Source: Nigrospora sphaerica
Taxonomy: Eukaryota; Ascomycota; Sordariomycetes; Amphisphaeriales; Apiosporaceae
Length of the DNA stretch: 64,000 nucleotides
Direction of reading: 5' to 3'
NCBI GenBank assembly: GCA_018287875.1
Contig: JAGVVL010000032.1
Span: 62,001 to 126,000 of the forward strand
Every line of letters starts with the position of its first letter. Position 1 is the stretch's first letter. A program made the position numbers and the translations under genes. This document shows, in pieces, positions 45,278 to 56,265 of the stretch. The notes beneath the pieces were generated by a model. The model had not been told where the DNA came from, searched no databases, and worked only from the letters and a program-made list of their open reading frames with translations.

Positions 45278-46164
45278 TCTTAAAACTTTTTTCTACCTAT
45301 ACCCTTATATGGATAGGGCGTTCCTTCCCCACAAGCGTGCTAGAGGAAGCACGGTTCTCCAGGGCGTGCCTCAACGCAAGCGTGTGGGGGTTCGGGGAGG
45401 GGCTGGTATCCTTAGCTTGCGCTCCTTCCCTCCTTCCTACCTCCTCAATTCTATTGAGGAGGAAGGGTAGGATAGGGTAAGAAGGGGTAAAGGTTATAAA
45501 GGGGATGAGGGGACTAGATGTTTCTATGGACCATATTGAATATTTAAAGTCTGTTCTTCCCATGATCCTAAATATTTCTGTTATCTATTTAACTAAAATT
45601 AGATTTAGTGCCTGCTCCGGCTCCGCAGCCCAGTACGTCCTTAGACGGACGAAGGGCTAATTTTTTGAAGGCTAATCCGAGGAACGCCAGTAGGCGTTCC
45701 TCGGGGGATAAGCAAGCTAGCTCTTACCCCAGCCCTCTCTCTCATAATGAGAGAGAGGGGCTGGGGTCAGAAGTAGACCCTTAAAAAAAGTACAAAGAGC
45801 TTGCGCGCGCTAATTTTTTCCCCTCCCTTTGCGGGGAGGGAAAAAAAATTAGCGCAAGCTCTAATCCCCTGATCCCCTGATCCCCCCTGATCCCAGCCTT
45901 CTAATAAAAGAGAGAGAGGGGCTGGGGGGCGAGGGGATCAGGGGGGGGGGCCGCAAGCTCATGGGGATATGGGCTAATTTTTTTTATTATTCTAAAAAAA
46001 AAGGCTACGCACCTAAAGCTCCCCTAAGAAAAATCTACGATTTTTATAAGCATCCCCATATAGAGGGACGCCTAGGGGATTTAGTGATAAGGGGGTGGCC
46101 CGCTTAAGAAAAATCGTAGATTTTTCTAAGCCTTCAAAAAATAAACTGCGCAATGGCACTAAAA
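45278..46164. repeat. Spacer orf350-trnI
   Basis: GC hairpins around 45325-45400 (CCCCACAAGCGTGC, GCAAGCGTGTGGGG), CTCCTCAATTCTATTGAGGAG (45442-45462), the CCGCAGCCCAGTACG module (45613-45660), GAGGAACGCCAGTAGGCGTTCCTC (45681-45704), CCAGCCCTCTCTCTC/GAGAGAGGGGCTGG (45729-45764) and TTTTTCCCCTCCC hairpins. No gene. Confidence 0.6.
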
Positions 46165-46236
46165 GATTCTTTAGCTTAATCGGTAAAGCGCATTCTTGAT
46201 AAGAATGTTATTCAAGTTCAATTCTTGAAAGAATTA
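46165..46236 (+). tRNA. trnI: tRNA-Ile (GAT)
   Basis: The acceptor GATTCTT pairs with AAGAATT (one wobble), the anticodon arm CATTC-TTGATAA-GAATG gives GAT, and the D arm AGCTTAATCGGTAAAGC is normal. Confidence 0.86.
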
Positions 46237-46767
46237 AATCTGATTAGCTTAAGAGCTAAAAAAAAAATCGGCTACGCTTATCCCCCTGATCCCCTGATCC
46301 CCAACCCCTCGGGTCTACTTCTCTGGGGTGAGAGAGAGGGGCTGGGTTATTTTTTTTTATTATTATAAATAATAATAAAAAAAATTAGAAGCCGGGTTTG
46401 GGGGATATAGGACTAGGACAGGCTAGTCCTGTGCTAGGCCGTCCCCCCCCGATGCGTTAGGGGGCGAAGCCGGGGTAAAAAAAAATTAGTTCCATACCCT
46501 GGGGTCGCTTATTTTTTCCCTCCCCGCATGCGGGGAGGGGAAAAAAATTAGTGAAAGACTAATTTTTTTCAAAAAAAAATAATGGAACACGGAGCAAGCT
46601 CTAGATTTTTTAAGCCCTAATCCCCTTGCTTAGAAGCCGCCCCCTCCCCCTCGGCACCCCAGGGGTGAGGAGGGGTTAGGGATCAGGGATTAGGGCATGC
46701 ATCCCTATCCTTTCGGATAGGGATGCTATGTGTTTAAGTATAGTTGAAATTATAGTAACTATCTCCA
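46237..46767. repeat. Spacer trnI-rnl with nested hairpins
   Basis: An AT hairpin (46347-46386) flanked by GGGGCTGGG/GAAGCCGGG, TAGGACAGGCTAGTCCTGTGC (46412-46432), CCCTCCCCGCATGCGGGGAG (46518-46537), the GTGAAAGACTAATTTTTTTC/AATAATGGAACACGGAGCAAGC module (46551-46601), and ATCCCTATCC/GGATAGGGAT (46701-46721). No gene. Confidence 0.6.
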
Positions 46768-46837
46768 CGGATTAGGGCCGGGTTAGTAAGGCGTCCCATT
46801 TGGGTTGTAGTTTTATATTTGAGTCGTAATAAACCGA
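46768..46837 (+). pseudogene. trnP: Decayed copy of tRNA-Pro
   Basis: CGGATTAGGGCCGGGTTAGT and CGTCCCATTTGGGTTG match trnP (32555), but the 3' strand of the anticodon stem is lost (TGTAG), the T arm is altered, and the acceptor end reads AAACCG. Unlikely to work as a tRNA. It abuts the 5' end of rnl. Confidence 0.75.
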
Positions 46838-46839
46838 AA

Positions 46840-49578
46840 TGAAAAATGAGTAGTGATATAGTGTATTGGATATAGAAAAATATTTATATAAATATAAGTA
46901 TACAAAGAAACTATTAAGGATCCCTAGCTATGTATTAAAGAGTATTTTTAAGTTATGAATTAATCAAAACATATAAACTCTTAGAGAAATTAAGTAATAA
47001 ACGAAAGCGAATTGAAATATCTTAGTAGCTTCAGGAAAAGAAATCAAACGAGATTCTACGATTAGTGTGAATGAAAGTAGAGCAGCCTATATACAATATG
47101 AGTATATTAATAAGTAAAATGGATGAAAACCTGTTTGAATATTAAGGGGAACCTTCCTCTAAGGCTAAATATAATACATCAGCGACAGCGAATAAGTACC
47201 GTGAGGGAACGGGTGAAATAGTGGTTTTATAAGCAGCTCGAGCTGGTTAAAAAGTAAGAGCGTACCTTTTGCATAATGGGTCACCAAGTTAACATTAGAT
47301 GCGAGCGTAATTGCGCGTAGTTAAAACGATGATCAAAAAAATGAATTAGTGTCTAAAGTTAGACCCGAAGCTAGGTGATCTTACTACAATCAGGATTATA
47401 AAAGTCCGAACCGGTTATTGTGGCAAAAATATCGGAAGAATTGTGGTAAGTGAGTGAAAGACAATCCTGACCTAGATAGCTGGTTTTCTGCGAAACCTAT
47501 AATAGTAGGCAATTTTAGTAACATCTTAGCAGGTACAGAACTTCATCTCAGACAGGATGTAGAAAAAATTATGTTATAGGTTTAGGCGTATCCTAATCCC
47601 TAAAAGGAAAGGGATCATAAACTTATAGTATAATAAACATCTTATTTTGTACAGATCGGGGGATCGTAGAGATTTTATCGGTGAGATTGTAGACTCGGAA
47701 TGGCAATAATGAATACTGAATTATCAGACATAGAATGATAAGGTTGTATGTCAAAAGGGAAACAGCCCAGAACATAGGTTAAGGTTCCTAAATCGTTATC
47801 AAGTGAAATTAAGAAAGTTTTTATTTAAGCCGACAAGGAGATGGGCTTAGAAGCAGCCATAATTCAAAGACCTCGTAATAGAGCGCTTGTTAATTTTTTA
47901 AAAGCATCGAAAATTTAACGGATCTAAATAATGTACCGATACCTTGTCCATATTAGATTATAATAGAATAATATCTTCATCCCTCGAAAGCGAGGGATGA
48001 AGATTATAATCTTTTACTGGGGTAGCAGAACATTGAGTAAACATGAAGCATTATTATTATTTTTATAATAAATGTGTTAGTAAAAAGTTTAAGGCTTTTT
48101 ATTTACAGTATACTCAAGAGAGAATGGTGACATGAGTAACAAAAAAGAAGTTCGGGGGCTAAAGGGTGCATCATGATGCGTCCTCCTGAGCACTCGCCTA
48201 AAGCTTATGGTTTTATTTAAAGTAACGGCCTCTAAGTTATCACTTCCAAAGGTTGAAACGATGAGAAAATCTTATTACTTAAATGACAACATTTTTGACT
48301 AAGTGGAAAGTGTGCTGGAAAAAATAAGTAATATATCTTATTAAACAATAAGATGAAGAAAAACCGTACCTAGAAACTGTGACAAGTAAGCTAGTGTAGA
48401 ATACGAAGGCGTAAATGAGCTAACAATCATAAAGGAACTCGGCAAACTGACTACCATAACTTCGGGATAAGGAGGACTCAGTCGCTCCGTTTTGATAGTT
48501 TTACTGTTAAAATGGTTACGATGGAAGGAGCATGAAATAATGTTGTACGACTGTTTAATTAAAACAAAGCACTTTGCATTACGACTTAAGTCTAAGTATA
48601 GAGTGTGATTTCTGCCCGGTGCCGGCTGGCTAACGAAAATAACTAACTTTAAAAGGTTTGGTACTGTAGGAACCCCCGGTTAATGGCGGCCTTAGCGTGA
48701 GGGTCCTAAGGTAGCGGAATACCTTGACTGTTAAATGCAGTCTTTGCATGAATGATGTAACGATACAACAGCTGTCTCTATGATTGACTCAGTGAAATTG
48801 GCATAACTGTGCAGATACAGTTTACCTCTAGTTAGACGAGAAGACCCTATGCAGCTTTACTGTTACTAATTATTAGGTATGGTTGGGGACAAATTTTAGT
48901 AAATAAGGTAATTGATCAGATACAAATGTAATACCTTTATTATGGGGATCGTATTGTGAGGATTATTTAATCCCCACCTTTTCCTAACCAGAAAAGAGTG
49001 TAACCTTAGAAAGGAAAAATTGCTAGGAGACAGTTTATGCGGGGCACAGACCCCACAAAGAGTAAATGGGAGTGTCCAAATATGTTATATGTCTGTTTTT
49101 ATATCCCTGTACAGGGATAAGCGTAAGCTAACAGAATGTATCACGGAACAAATAATCAGAAATTCTGGTTATTTTTTTGTTTGTAATATTAGATAGCATT
49201 ATGCTATATTCTATCATATATATGTATAGATGTACAAGCTAGACAGTAATATGTCTAAATATTGGCGTTTCTGTATTTAGATGCTTATAATAGTGTAGAC
49301 TTACAGGGTATTAATGAGAAAACCAATTTATCGTAGGTAGGATTTTAATTATTGTGGAAATAATTGTAGTTGAGATATTACGAAATATTATTCTATTATC
49401 TCATTAGTTATTGCATATAATATGCAATAGGTTATGTATGATACTTACCAAGTTTAATGGCTAAATCTTGCTTAACTGTTTGACCACCAACAAGTCTTAC
49501 AGTCGCGTAAGCGGGGCATAGGATCACAAGACACAACAAGGAAAGGTCTTGGATTATTGGAAAAGCTACGCTAGGGAT
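46840..49578 (+). rRNA. rnl: Large subunit rRNA, exon 1
   Basis: Domains I to V (5' part). Recognised by TGAAACGATGAGAAAATC, the GGTCCTAAGGTAGCGGAAT block (about 48700), GACGAGAAGACCCTATGCAG (about 48837) and GCTACGCTAGGGAT at the exon end. The 5' end is approximate. The intron starts in the conserved GGGAT/AACAGGCT sequence. Confidence 0.87.
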
Positions 49579-51990
49579 GTTTGTCCTTCAGTGTACAAAA
49601 GATACTAAATTTGGCCTTACAAATAAAGGTTAATCCTAGTAATCTTGAAGTACATTGTGATTTAATTGGGTAAATTTCAAAGATTACTTAATTATCTACT
49701 ATTGATATCTAAGTTAATTTGAAGCGAAATTTGTTTTAGCATATAATTTTGAATAGCTTGCTAACCTAAACTCAGATCCCGCAAGCTTTATCCCCTAAAC
49801 CCTGAAACCAGGGATCAGGGGGGCTAGGAGAGAAGGGCTGGGTTATTTTTTTTTTATTATTAGAAATAATAATAAAAAAAGATTAGAAGCCGGGGGATTA
49901 GGTAAGTAAGGAAGAAATTAAAAAACAAAAACGTTCAACGACTAATAGGTGAGTTATGCTAACAATAAACCTTGTTTAAAACCCAACATTTTTCATTATG
50001 TATAGGGGGGAGGCTAGCCTCCCCCAGAAAAAAAAAATTTTTTGAATTTATGAATAATATTATGACACAACGCGACAAAAAAAATAATCTGCAGTCCAGT
50101 ACGTCCTTGGACGGACGAAGGGCTATTATTTTTACGAAAAAAATAAATACTCAATATAAATTAGTACCTTTTAACATAGTAGAAAATCATGTAGGTAAAA
50201 CTAAATATTTACCCGCGGTTTCTAAAGAATGAAAAAACAGTGTTTATAATTATTCTCCTAAGAATAATATAAATTTCCCTGTATATGATTTAAATATAAA
50301 TTCTTTAATAAGAGGTTATTTTAGTTTATACTTTAATAATAAGTTTTTACAACACAAATATATATCACGTAGAAAAAAACGTAAATCTTTAACTAGAATT
50401 TTTGTAAGTAAAGCGGAAATAAAACATACTAACGAAAAAGCTATAATTACTCTTTATGTTTATAATAGAGAAAGGTTCGTTTTATTGAAAAAAATAAGAA
50501 AATTACAGAAATTTTGAGGATCCAACGTAAAAAAAAAATTAGCTTTCTGGCAGATAAATGATGAAATTTACTTTCATTATTTACAGAGCAAAGTTCTTCT
50601 AAAGAGCTTGAAAGTATAAAATATAATAATAATTATTTATCTTTACTACCTAGATTAAAATTTAGGTTTGATCGTAATAACCTCCAGATAAATTCTAGAT
50701 TTTATGCTCGTAATAAGCGTTTTTTCAAACAAGTAAAAGAAATTTTTTCTACGATTAGAAGATTAAGATTAAGATTAAGTTTAAACAAATATAAATTTGA
50801 AGATAAATTTATATTCAAGTTAAGTCAGTTAATAAGTCAATATTATGGTAAGAAAGTAGAATTTAATATAGTTAATTTAAAATCTGTAGCTTATAATAGT
50901 GATATATTTACTGAAATATTAACATTAAAATTAAGAAAAAATAATTCTACACCTATGGGTAGAATGAATTCTTTACTTTCTAGAATTCATTTACCTAAAG
51001 TAAATAATATTATAGAAAGGGGTAGACTAGCAAAAGCGGTAGATTTCGAGTTAATAGAGAATAAATATAAAAATCTGAATATAAATTCTATATTAGGTAA
51101 AGAGGCAAGCGCGAACCCCAAAGGGGATAAGGGAAGCTCTAATGAAGATAATTTAAATAAATTATTATATAACATATATTATAAAACTATTTTAACTAAT
51201 TCTGTTCTTCCTGATTCTCAGGTTAATTTTTTTGAAAAAAAAATTAGCGAAGCCTCTTCGGACCCAGCAGGAGGGGCGAAGCCTCATGGAGGGCTTGCGC
51301 CTTCTAATAAATGAGGATATCAGGTAAACAAAGCTTATTTTTAAAATTACGTGATATTATATTTGAAAATATAAAATATAAAGCTATGGGTGGTGCTAGA
51401 TTAATAGTTAAAGGAAGATTAACTAAACGTTATAGAGCTGATAGAGCTCTATATAAATTGAAGTGGAAAGGTGGTCTTAAGAACATCGATTCTTCATTTA
51501 AAGGGTTGACAACAGTTCACCATTTAGGTTACCTAGATTCAAATGTTACAAAATCTTCTATGGTTAGTAAGAGAAAAATTGGAAGCTTTGGAGTAAGAGC
51601 TTGAATAAGTGGAAAAAATTAATCTACTATGAGTTCCCTTTCGCAAACCCCTGATCCACCCCCTAAACCCCCTCGGGGGTTTAGGGGGTGAGGGGGATAT
51701 GGGCTAAGAGAATATATCGCATGAAATATACATAAAAGAAAAATGAAGAAATAGTCTGAACCATTTTGTGAAAAATGGATATAAGGCAGTAGTTATCAAT
51801 CGAGGGTGCTTGCCATTTTTTTTATTATTATTTATAATAATAATAAAAAAAACCAAGACCTATGGTCTTGGACCTCCCTCTCTCTCGACTCTTTTTTCCC
51901 TCCCCGCATGCGGGGAGGAAAAAAGTACGGAGAGAGGGGGGGGGGCGCACACAAAAAATAAGACTAACTGCTCTTTATGATAACAATTTG
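49579..51990 (+). mobile_element. Group I intron in rnl (domain V, GGGAT/AACAGG site) carrying rps3
   Basis: The exons join as GCTAGGGAT + AACAGGCTAATTTGCG, the site where Pezizomycotina carry an rps3-bearing group IA intron. R is GTTCAACGACTAATAGG (about 49933) and S AAGAAATAGTCTGAACC (about 51747). Repeat modules sit at 49791-49890 and 51660-51945. A copy of its 3' part is at 20130-20273. Confidence 0.85.
50050..51622 (+). CDS. rps3: rps3, mitochondrial ribosomal protein S3, in three frames
   Basis: Small-subunit ribosomal protein. The conserved C-terminus GARLIVKGRLTKRYRADRAL to SKRKIGSFGVRAWISG is unmistakable. I start at ATG 50050 (MNNIMTQRDKKNN). The N-terminal frame (50050-50619) contains an in-frame repeat module (50091-50125); the middle must be read in the -1 frame from somewhere in 50530-50600 (an A9 run at 50531) to about 51345; the end in the -1 frame again from a T5 run near 51340. 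A GC module with an in-frame, Pro/Gly-rich translation lies at 51237-51310. Either base deletions in the sequence or true frameshifts explain this; the gene is normally essential. Confidence 0.75.
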
Positions 51991-52620
51991 AACAGGCTAA
52001 TTTGCGCAAGAGTGTGCAAAATGAGTGCGCGGTTTGGCACCTCGATGTCGGCTTAACTTATCCTCATGGATGCAGAAACTATGTAGGGTACGACTGTTCG
52101 TCGATTAAAAAGTTACATGAGCTGGGTTAAATACGTCGTGAGACAGTATGGTTTCTATCTTCTAGAGGGAATTAGAATATAATAAGGAATATCCTATGTA
52201 CGAAAGGAACTTGGTATATTAATTTATTAATATTTAAATGATAAAATTATTAATCTCTGGTTTACCTGTTGTTTATATGTCTAAAAAAAATTTTTAGACT
52301 ATCATACTTTCACTTGAGTAGTTAAGATAGTATAGGCACGGCAGGGAAGCTATGTTAGTCAAAGATAAGTGCTGAAAGCATCTAGGCACGAAACTTACCT
52401 TAAGATATTTCTTAAATATACGTAATATAACATTACAAACATAATAAATGACAAAATTGTCATTTACCTTGCCCCTGGTAGCAAACCAGCCACTGGTAGT
52501 AAACCACCAGCTTCCTATTTTTTAACGGATACGGAGGACCGGGGGGAACCACATTATGGTTATAGGCTTTATTTGTAAGAATCTAGAGATTAAAAGGAAT
52601 AAAGTACTAATTTTGTAACT
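51991..52620 (+). rRNA. rnl: Large subunit rRNA, exon 2
   Basis: Begins AACAGGCTAATTTGCGCAAG, includes GGCACCTCGATGTCGGCTTA (about 52035), the sarcin-ricin loop ATGTACGAAAGGAAC (about 52196), and domain VI with CTGAAAGCATCTAGGCACGA (about 52372). The 3' end is approximate. Confidence 0.85.
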
Positions 52621-53088
52621 AACTAAATATTTTCTTTATATCATATATCATTTTGGTTATTTTTAGCCCTTAGTCCTGATCCCAGCCCTCTCTCTCTTTT
52701 ATTAGAGAGAGGGGCTGGGGATAAAGGACTAATGGGCTTATTTTTTATAATAATTCAAAAAATTATTATAATAATTCAAAAAATAACGCAAGCTTGCCGG
52801 TTATTTTTTTTTTTGCCCTCCCCGCAAGGGAGGGAAAAAAAATGGGGTCTAATGCATTAGTCGTTTTTGACTAATTTTTTCCCCAGGAAAAAAAAATAAT
52901 GGAACACGGAGCAAGCTCCCCCGGGGGTCGGGAGGAGGGGGGTCCGGGTATGGGATAAGGGCTGCGGGTTATTTTTTTTTTCCCTCCCTTTGCGGGGAGG
53001 GAAAAAAAATTCGCAAGCTCGGGTATGAGGATATAAAGATATAAGAAAGGATTAAGGAGGATGAGAATAATTATGGTTAAAAGCTGAG
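52621..53088. repeat. Spacer rnl-trnT
   Basis: CCAGCCCTCTCTC hairpin (52682-52720), the GCTTGCCGG...GGAGCAAGC composite (about 52795-52916, with a CCCTCCCCGC hairpin in place of the usual AT hairpin), and a T-run/CCCTCCCTTTGCGGGGAGGG hairpin (52972-53010). No gene. Confidence 0.6.
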
Positions 53089-53159
53089 GCCTGATTAGCA
53101 TAAAAGTAATGCAATTGTTTTGTAATCAATTGAAGCAAGTGCGATACTTGCATCGGGCT
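53089..53159 (+). tRNA. trnT: tRNA-Thr (TGT)
   Basis: The acceptor GCCTGAT pairs with ATCGGGC, the anticodon loop TTTGTAA gives TGT, and the D arm is AGCATAAAAGTAATGC. Confidence 0.84.
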
Positions 53160-53186
53160 AATACATATTACAATCTATGTATAAGA

Positions 53187-53259
53187 GGATTAGTCGTCTA
53201 ACGGTTAAGACATTGTACTTTCTCTACTGAGACTGCGGGTTCGAATCCCGTCTAATCTA
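53187..53259 (+). tRNA. trnE: tRNA-Glu (TTC)
   Basis: The acceptor GGATTAG pairs with CTAATCT, the anticodon loop CTTTCTC gives TTC, and the T arm CGGG-TTCGAAT-CCCG is normal. Confidence 0.84.
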
Positions 53260-53339
53260 ATTTAATTGTAAGTCAAGAGCGTATGGTAAGGCTTTTTATA
53301 TGTCAGCATATTTCACGGTTTCGCTTCTAGTTATACTAG

Positions 53340-53411
53340 TGCGGTTTAGTGTAAAGAGTAACATATTTGGCTCATGACCAAATGATATAGGTGCAAATCC
53401 TTTATCCGCAT
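53340..53411 (+). tRNA. trnM: tRNA-Met (CAT), first of three
   Basis: The acceptor TGCGG pairs with CCGCA, and the anticodon arm TTTGG-CTCATGA-CCAAA gives CAT. Whether this is the initiator or an elongator was not settled. Confidence 0.83.
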
Positions 53412-54260
53412 TGCAGGGAAAGTGTAGAAAGTGTTCTAGGTATTAGGCTTTTCTGATTTGTAGTGATATACATAATAATCTCCTGCGCTTTTTGCCTTAT
53501 ATCCCATCCCATCTTTTCTCCCGGTCACGACCCACCCCTCTCTCTCATTAAAAAGAGAGGGGGTGGGGTATGGGCTTATCCCATATCCCTATACCCCACC
53601 CCCTCGGCACCCCCGCAAGCTAGCTTGCGGGGGTGAGGGTGGGGGGAGGGGGAGCTGGAACGCCCAGAAGAGGCGTTCCAGTCCCTTATTTCTTATCCCC
53701 TTGCTTAGAAGCCGCCCAGGGGTCAGGGCGGAGCCGGCTACGCCCGGGCGAAGCCAGAAGCCAGGTTATTTTTTTTTATTATTAGAAATAATAATAAAAA
53801 AATTAGAAGCCAGTTCCCTCTAATTTTTTTACCCTCCCTGATCCCGACCCCTCCGTACTTTTTTTAAAGTACGGAGGGGGCTTTCTTATTTTTTGAATTA
53901 TTAGAATAATTCAAAAAATTAGACCCCAGGGCGCAAGCGTAGGGTAAAAAAAAATAACCAAGACCATAGGTCTTGGACCCTGGGTCGAAGGAGGGGGATA
54001 AGAAGGGCTATAGAAATAAGCTTTCAAAAAATTAGGCACTAAATCCTTCGCTGCCCTCTCTCTGAACCCCTCAAACTTGAGGGGTTCAGAGAGAGGAATC
54101 ATCACTTTGTGACGCTAGTTGTGTAGAAGGGGTGGGGTAAGTTCTCATCCCATAACTAAAATAATTAAAACCAATAAGCAAGTAGCCTTTAAGAATAAAT
54201 GATACTATATAAAAATAACAAATAAAGACATAAAATAATAAAGAATACTTTATATAAATG
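53412..54260. repeat. Spacer between the first two trnM genes
   Basis: CCACCCCTCTCTC hairpin (53531-53568), GCACCCCCGCAAGCTAGCTTGCGGGGGTG (53607-53635), GGAACGCCCAGAAGAGGCGTTCC (53657-53679), AT hairpins (53767-53802 and 53890-53919), a GTACTTTTTTTAAAGTAC hairpin (53857-53874) and CCCTCTCTCTGAACCCCTCAAA...AGAGAGAGG (54054-54098). No gene. Confidence 0.6.
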
Positions 54261-54331
54261 AGGCTATAGCTTAATTGGTAAAGCGTATTGCTCATGACAA
54301 TAAAAATAAGTGTTCAAGTCACTTTAGCCTT
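54261..54331 (+). tRNA. trnM: tRNA-Met (CAT), second
   Basis: The acceptor AGGCTA pairs with TAGCCT, and the anticodon arm ATTG-CTCATGA-CAAT gives CAT. Confidence 0.82.
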
Positions 54332-54332
54332 A

Positions 54333-54415
54333 ATCCGAGTGCTGGAATAGGTAGACAGTGCAAGCTTAAGTTTTGTTGATGAATAATCATGGACGTTCAA
54401 GTCGTCTCTCGGATA
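54333..54415 (+). tRNA. trnL: tRNA-Leu (TAA)
   Basis: The acceptor ATCCGAG pairs with CTCGGAT, the anticodon loop CTTAAGT gives TAA, and a long variable arm is present. It starts one base after trnM. Confidence 0.84.
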
Positions 54416-54539
54416 ATAAAAACTTTTTTACTATATTGGTTTGGAAGAGGATTAAACTTCTCTTCCAAACCAATACTTCCCCTCTCTCTTTTTATACTTT
54501 TTTTAAGTCGAGAGAGGGGCTGGGGGAAGGTAAAATAAA

Positions 54540-54611
54540 GGGGATATAGTTTAGTTGGTAAAACTGCAATTTTGCATATTGTTGTCTTAGGTTCGATTCC
54601 TAATATCTCCA
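54540..54611 (+). tRNA. trnA: tRNA-Ala (TGC)
   Basis: The acceptor GGGGATA pairs with TATCTCC, and the anticodon arm GCAAT-TTTGCAT-ATTGT gives TGC. The preceding spacer holds a CCCCTCTCTC/GAGAGAGGGG hairpin (54479-54520). Confidence 0.85.
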
Positions 54612-54681
54612 ATTTAACTTTAGAGGGAACTAGGCTTAATATAGCCAGCCTAGTATGCTTATAGTTAAAATATAATAAGAA

Positions 54682-54754
54682 GCCTAAGAAGCTCAAATGG
54701 TTGAGCAGAGAACTGAAGTTTCTTTGGTTGTAGGTTCGAGTCCTACCTTAGGCA
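54682..54754 (+). tRNA. trnF: tRNA-Phe (GAA)
   Basis: The acceptor GCCTAAG pairs with CTTAGGC, and the anticodon arm GAGAA-CTGAAGT-TTCTT gives GAA. The T arm GTAGG-TTCGAGT-CCTAC is perfect. Confidence 0.87.
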
Positions 54755-54759
54755 ATAAA

Positions 54760-54841
54760 AGGGGATGGTGGAATTGGTAAACACGAATAACTTAGGATTA
54801 TTTGATCGTGAGATTGTGCAGGTTCAAGTCCTGTTCCCCTT
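54760..54841 (+). tRNA. trnL: tRNA-Leu (TAG)
   Basis: The acceptor AGGGGA pairs with TCCCCT, and the anticodon arm AATAA-CTTAGGA-TTATT gives TAG. Long variable arm. Five bases after trnF. Confidence 0.86.
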
Positions 54842-55443
54842 AGTCGATTTATTTTCTAGAAACCCGCAAGCTTTATCCCCCTGAACTCCGCTTATCCCTT
54901 ACCCGGCCAAGCTTGCTCCCCGTTATTTTTTTTTATTATTATAAATAATAAAAAAAAATGGGGTCTAATGCATTAGTCGTTTTTGACTAATTTTTCCCCT
55001 CATGAACCCCCGCAAGCTTGCGGGGGGGTTCAGGGAGGGAAAAAAATAATGGAACACGGAGCAAGCACCCCTGAAGGACAAATAGTTATTAAATCTTCAG
55101 GTAAATTCCTAAAGAAAGGTGCTATCATATCCCTAACCCCTCGCCCTCTCTCGACCCTAAGAGAGAGGGTGCATCACTCTCTACAGAGAGTGACGCTTGC
55201 GGGGGTGTGTGGTGATTATTTAAGTTTATTACACCTGACGGTTAGAAGAAGACTGCGTGACGGTAAATCTATCAAGTTTAACTCCAGATTAGTGTATGTT
55301 AGCTACTTCGTAGCTAACATTAATTAGTGATTAGTTATTAATAGTGAATGTATACTGCTAGCTGCTTAGAGTTAGTTGCTGTTGAAACTTGGAAGCCGTG
55401 GTTTCGATTGTTAATATACTTTTTTAAATAAAGTAAAAGATTC
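54842..55443. repeat. Spacer trnL-trnQ with composite element and coding trace
   Basis: The GCTTGCTCC...GGAGCAAGC composite fills 54911-55066, and the GC composite hairpin copy 5 lies at 55136-55206. Around and across the latter a reading trace EGQIVIKSSGKFLKKGAI ... GDYLSLLHLTVRRRLRDGKS, then IKFNSRLVYVSYFV, runs from about 55071 to a TAG at 55325-55327. It has a basic, possibly ribosomal or DNA-binding look but I do not recognise it. Confidence 0.5.
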
Positions 55444-55516
55444 TATGTTGTGGACTAATGGGTAAGTCATAAATTTTTGGTATTTACAATTGAGTGTTCG
55501 AGTCACTCCAACATAA
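55444..55516 (+). tRNA. trnQ: tRNA-Gln (TTG)
   Basis: The acceptor TATGTTG pairs with CAACATA, and the anticodon arm AAAT-TTTTGGT-ATTT gives TTG. Confidence 0.85.
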
Positions 55517-56265
55517 AAGTCAAGCGTAAGCTTCTTTTTCCTCTTAATTATCCTTTCCTCGGTACCTTAAAGAGGGCTTCGCCCTCCCTAGTAATTTTAG
55601 ACCTTTTCATGTATTGTTTATTCTTTGCTAGCGGCCCCTCTCCCTTTCGCAAGGGGGAAAGGACTAGCCTAAGAAAATCGAAGATTTTTCTAAGGCTAGG
55701 GCTGACCCCTTAGCTCGCTGACCCCCTCCTGACCCCCTCGACCCTTTTTTATCCCTCCCGGCCCCCTAGGAAAAAAGTACCGAGGGTATGGGTCGAATAA
55801 AAAAAATACCCACCCTTCGGCTTAAACCGTCTAGCGGTCCCTAGTCCGGCCTTAGAAAAAGGGTCGAAAGGGAGAGAGGTTAGGCTGCATCTTCCCGCAC
55901 TTTGTTAATGCCTTAGGGACGCTTGTAAGGATAAAAATATCAGGTTTCTAGAGATGAAAAGAATAACTAATCAGACACCTAGTTTAAATAATTTAAAGTT
56001 TTAGGGGTTTCTCTTAATAATCATCTTGTATCCTTATTATCTCTTTTATCCTTGTATCCTAGATAAGGGATACAAGGACTCGTGAAGATATTAGAGGGAT
56101 ACTTTATTTTTATTATCTTTCCTTCATATATCCTTTAATGGGAGAGGGAGGGATGCATCCTAATCCCTAGGGATTAGGATGCATCTACATCCTTTTTTTT
56201 TTTTATTATTTTTTTTTTAAGGTAAGGGACGCTTAAAAATAATAGTTATATATTATAGATCAAAT
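55517..56265. repeat. Spacer trnQ-trnH
   Basis: GCCCCTCTCCCTTTCGC hairpin (55632-55660), AAAATCGAAGATTTTT palindrome (55674-55690), arms ATCCTTGTATCC/GGATACAAGG (56046-56082), and GATGCATCC/TAATCCCTAGGGATTA (56152-56182). C/T-rich blocks in between. No gene seen. Confidence 0.55.

Noticed and set aside
53563..53823. Open frame of 86 codons between the two trnM genes
   Set aside because: Consists of GC and AT hairpin modules only.
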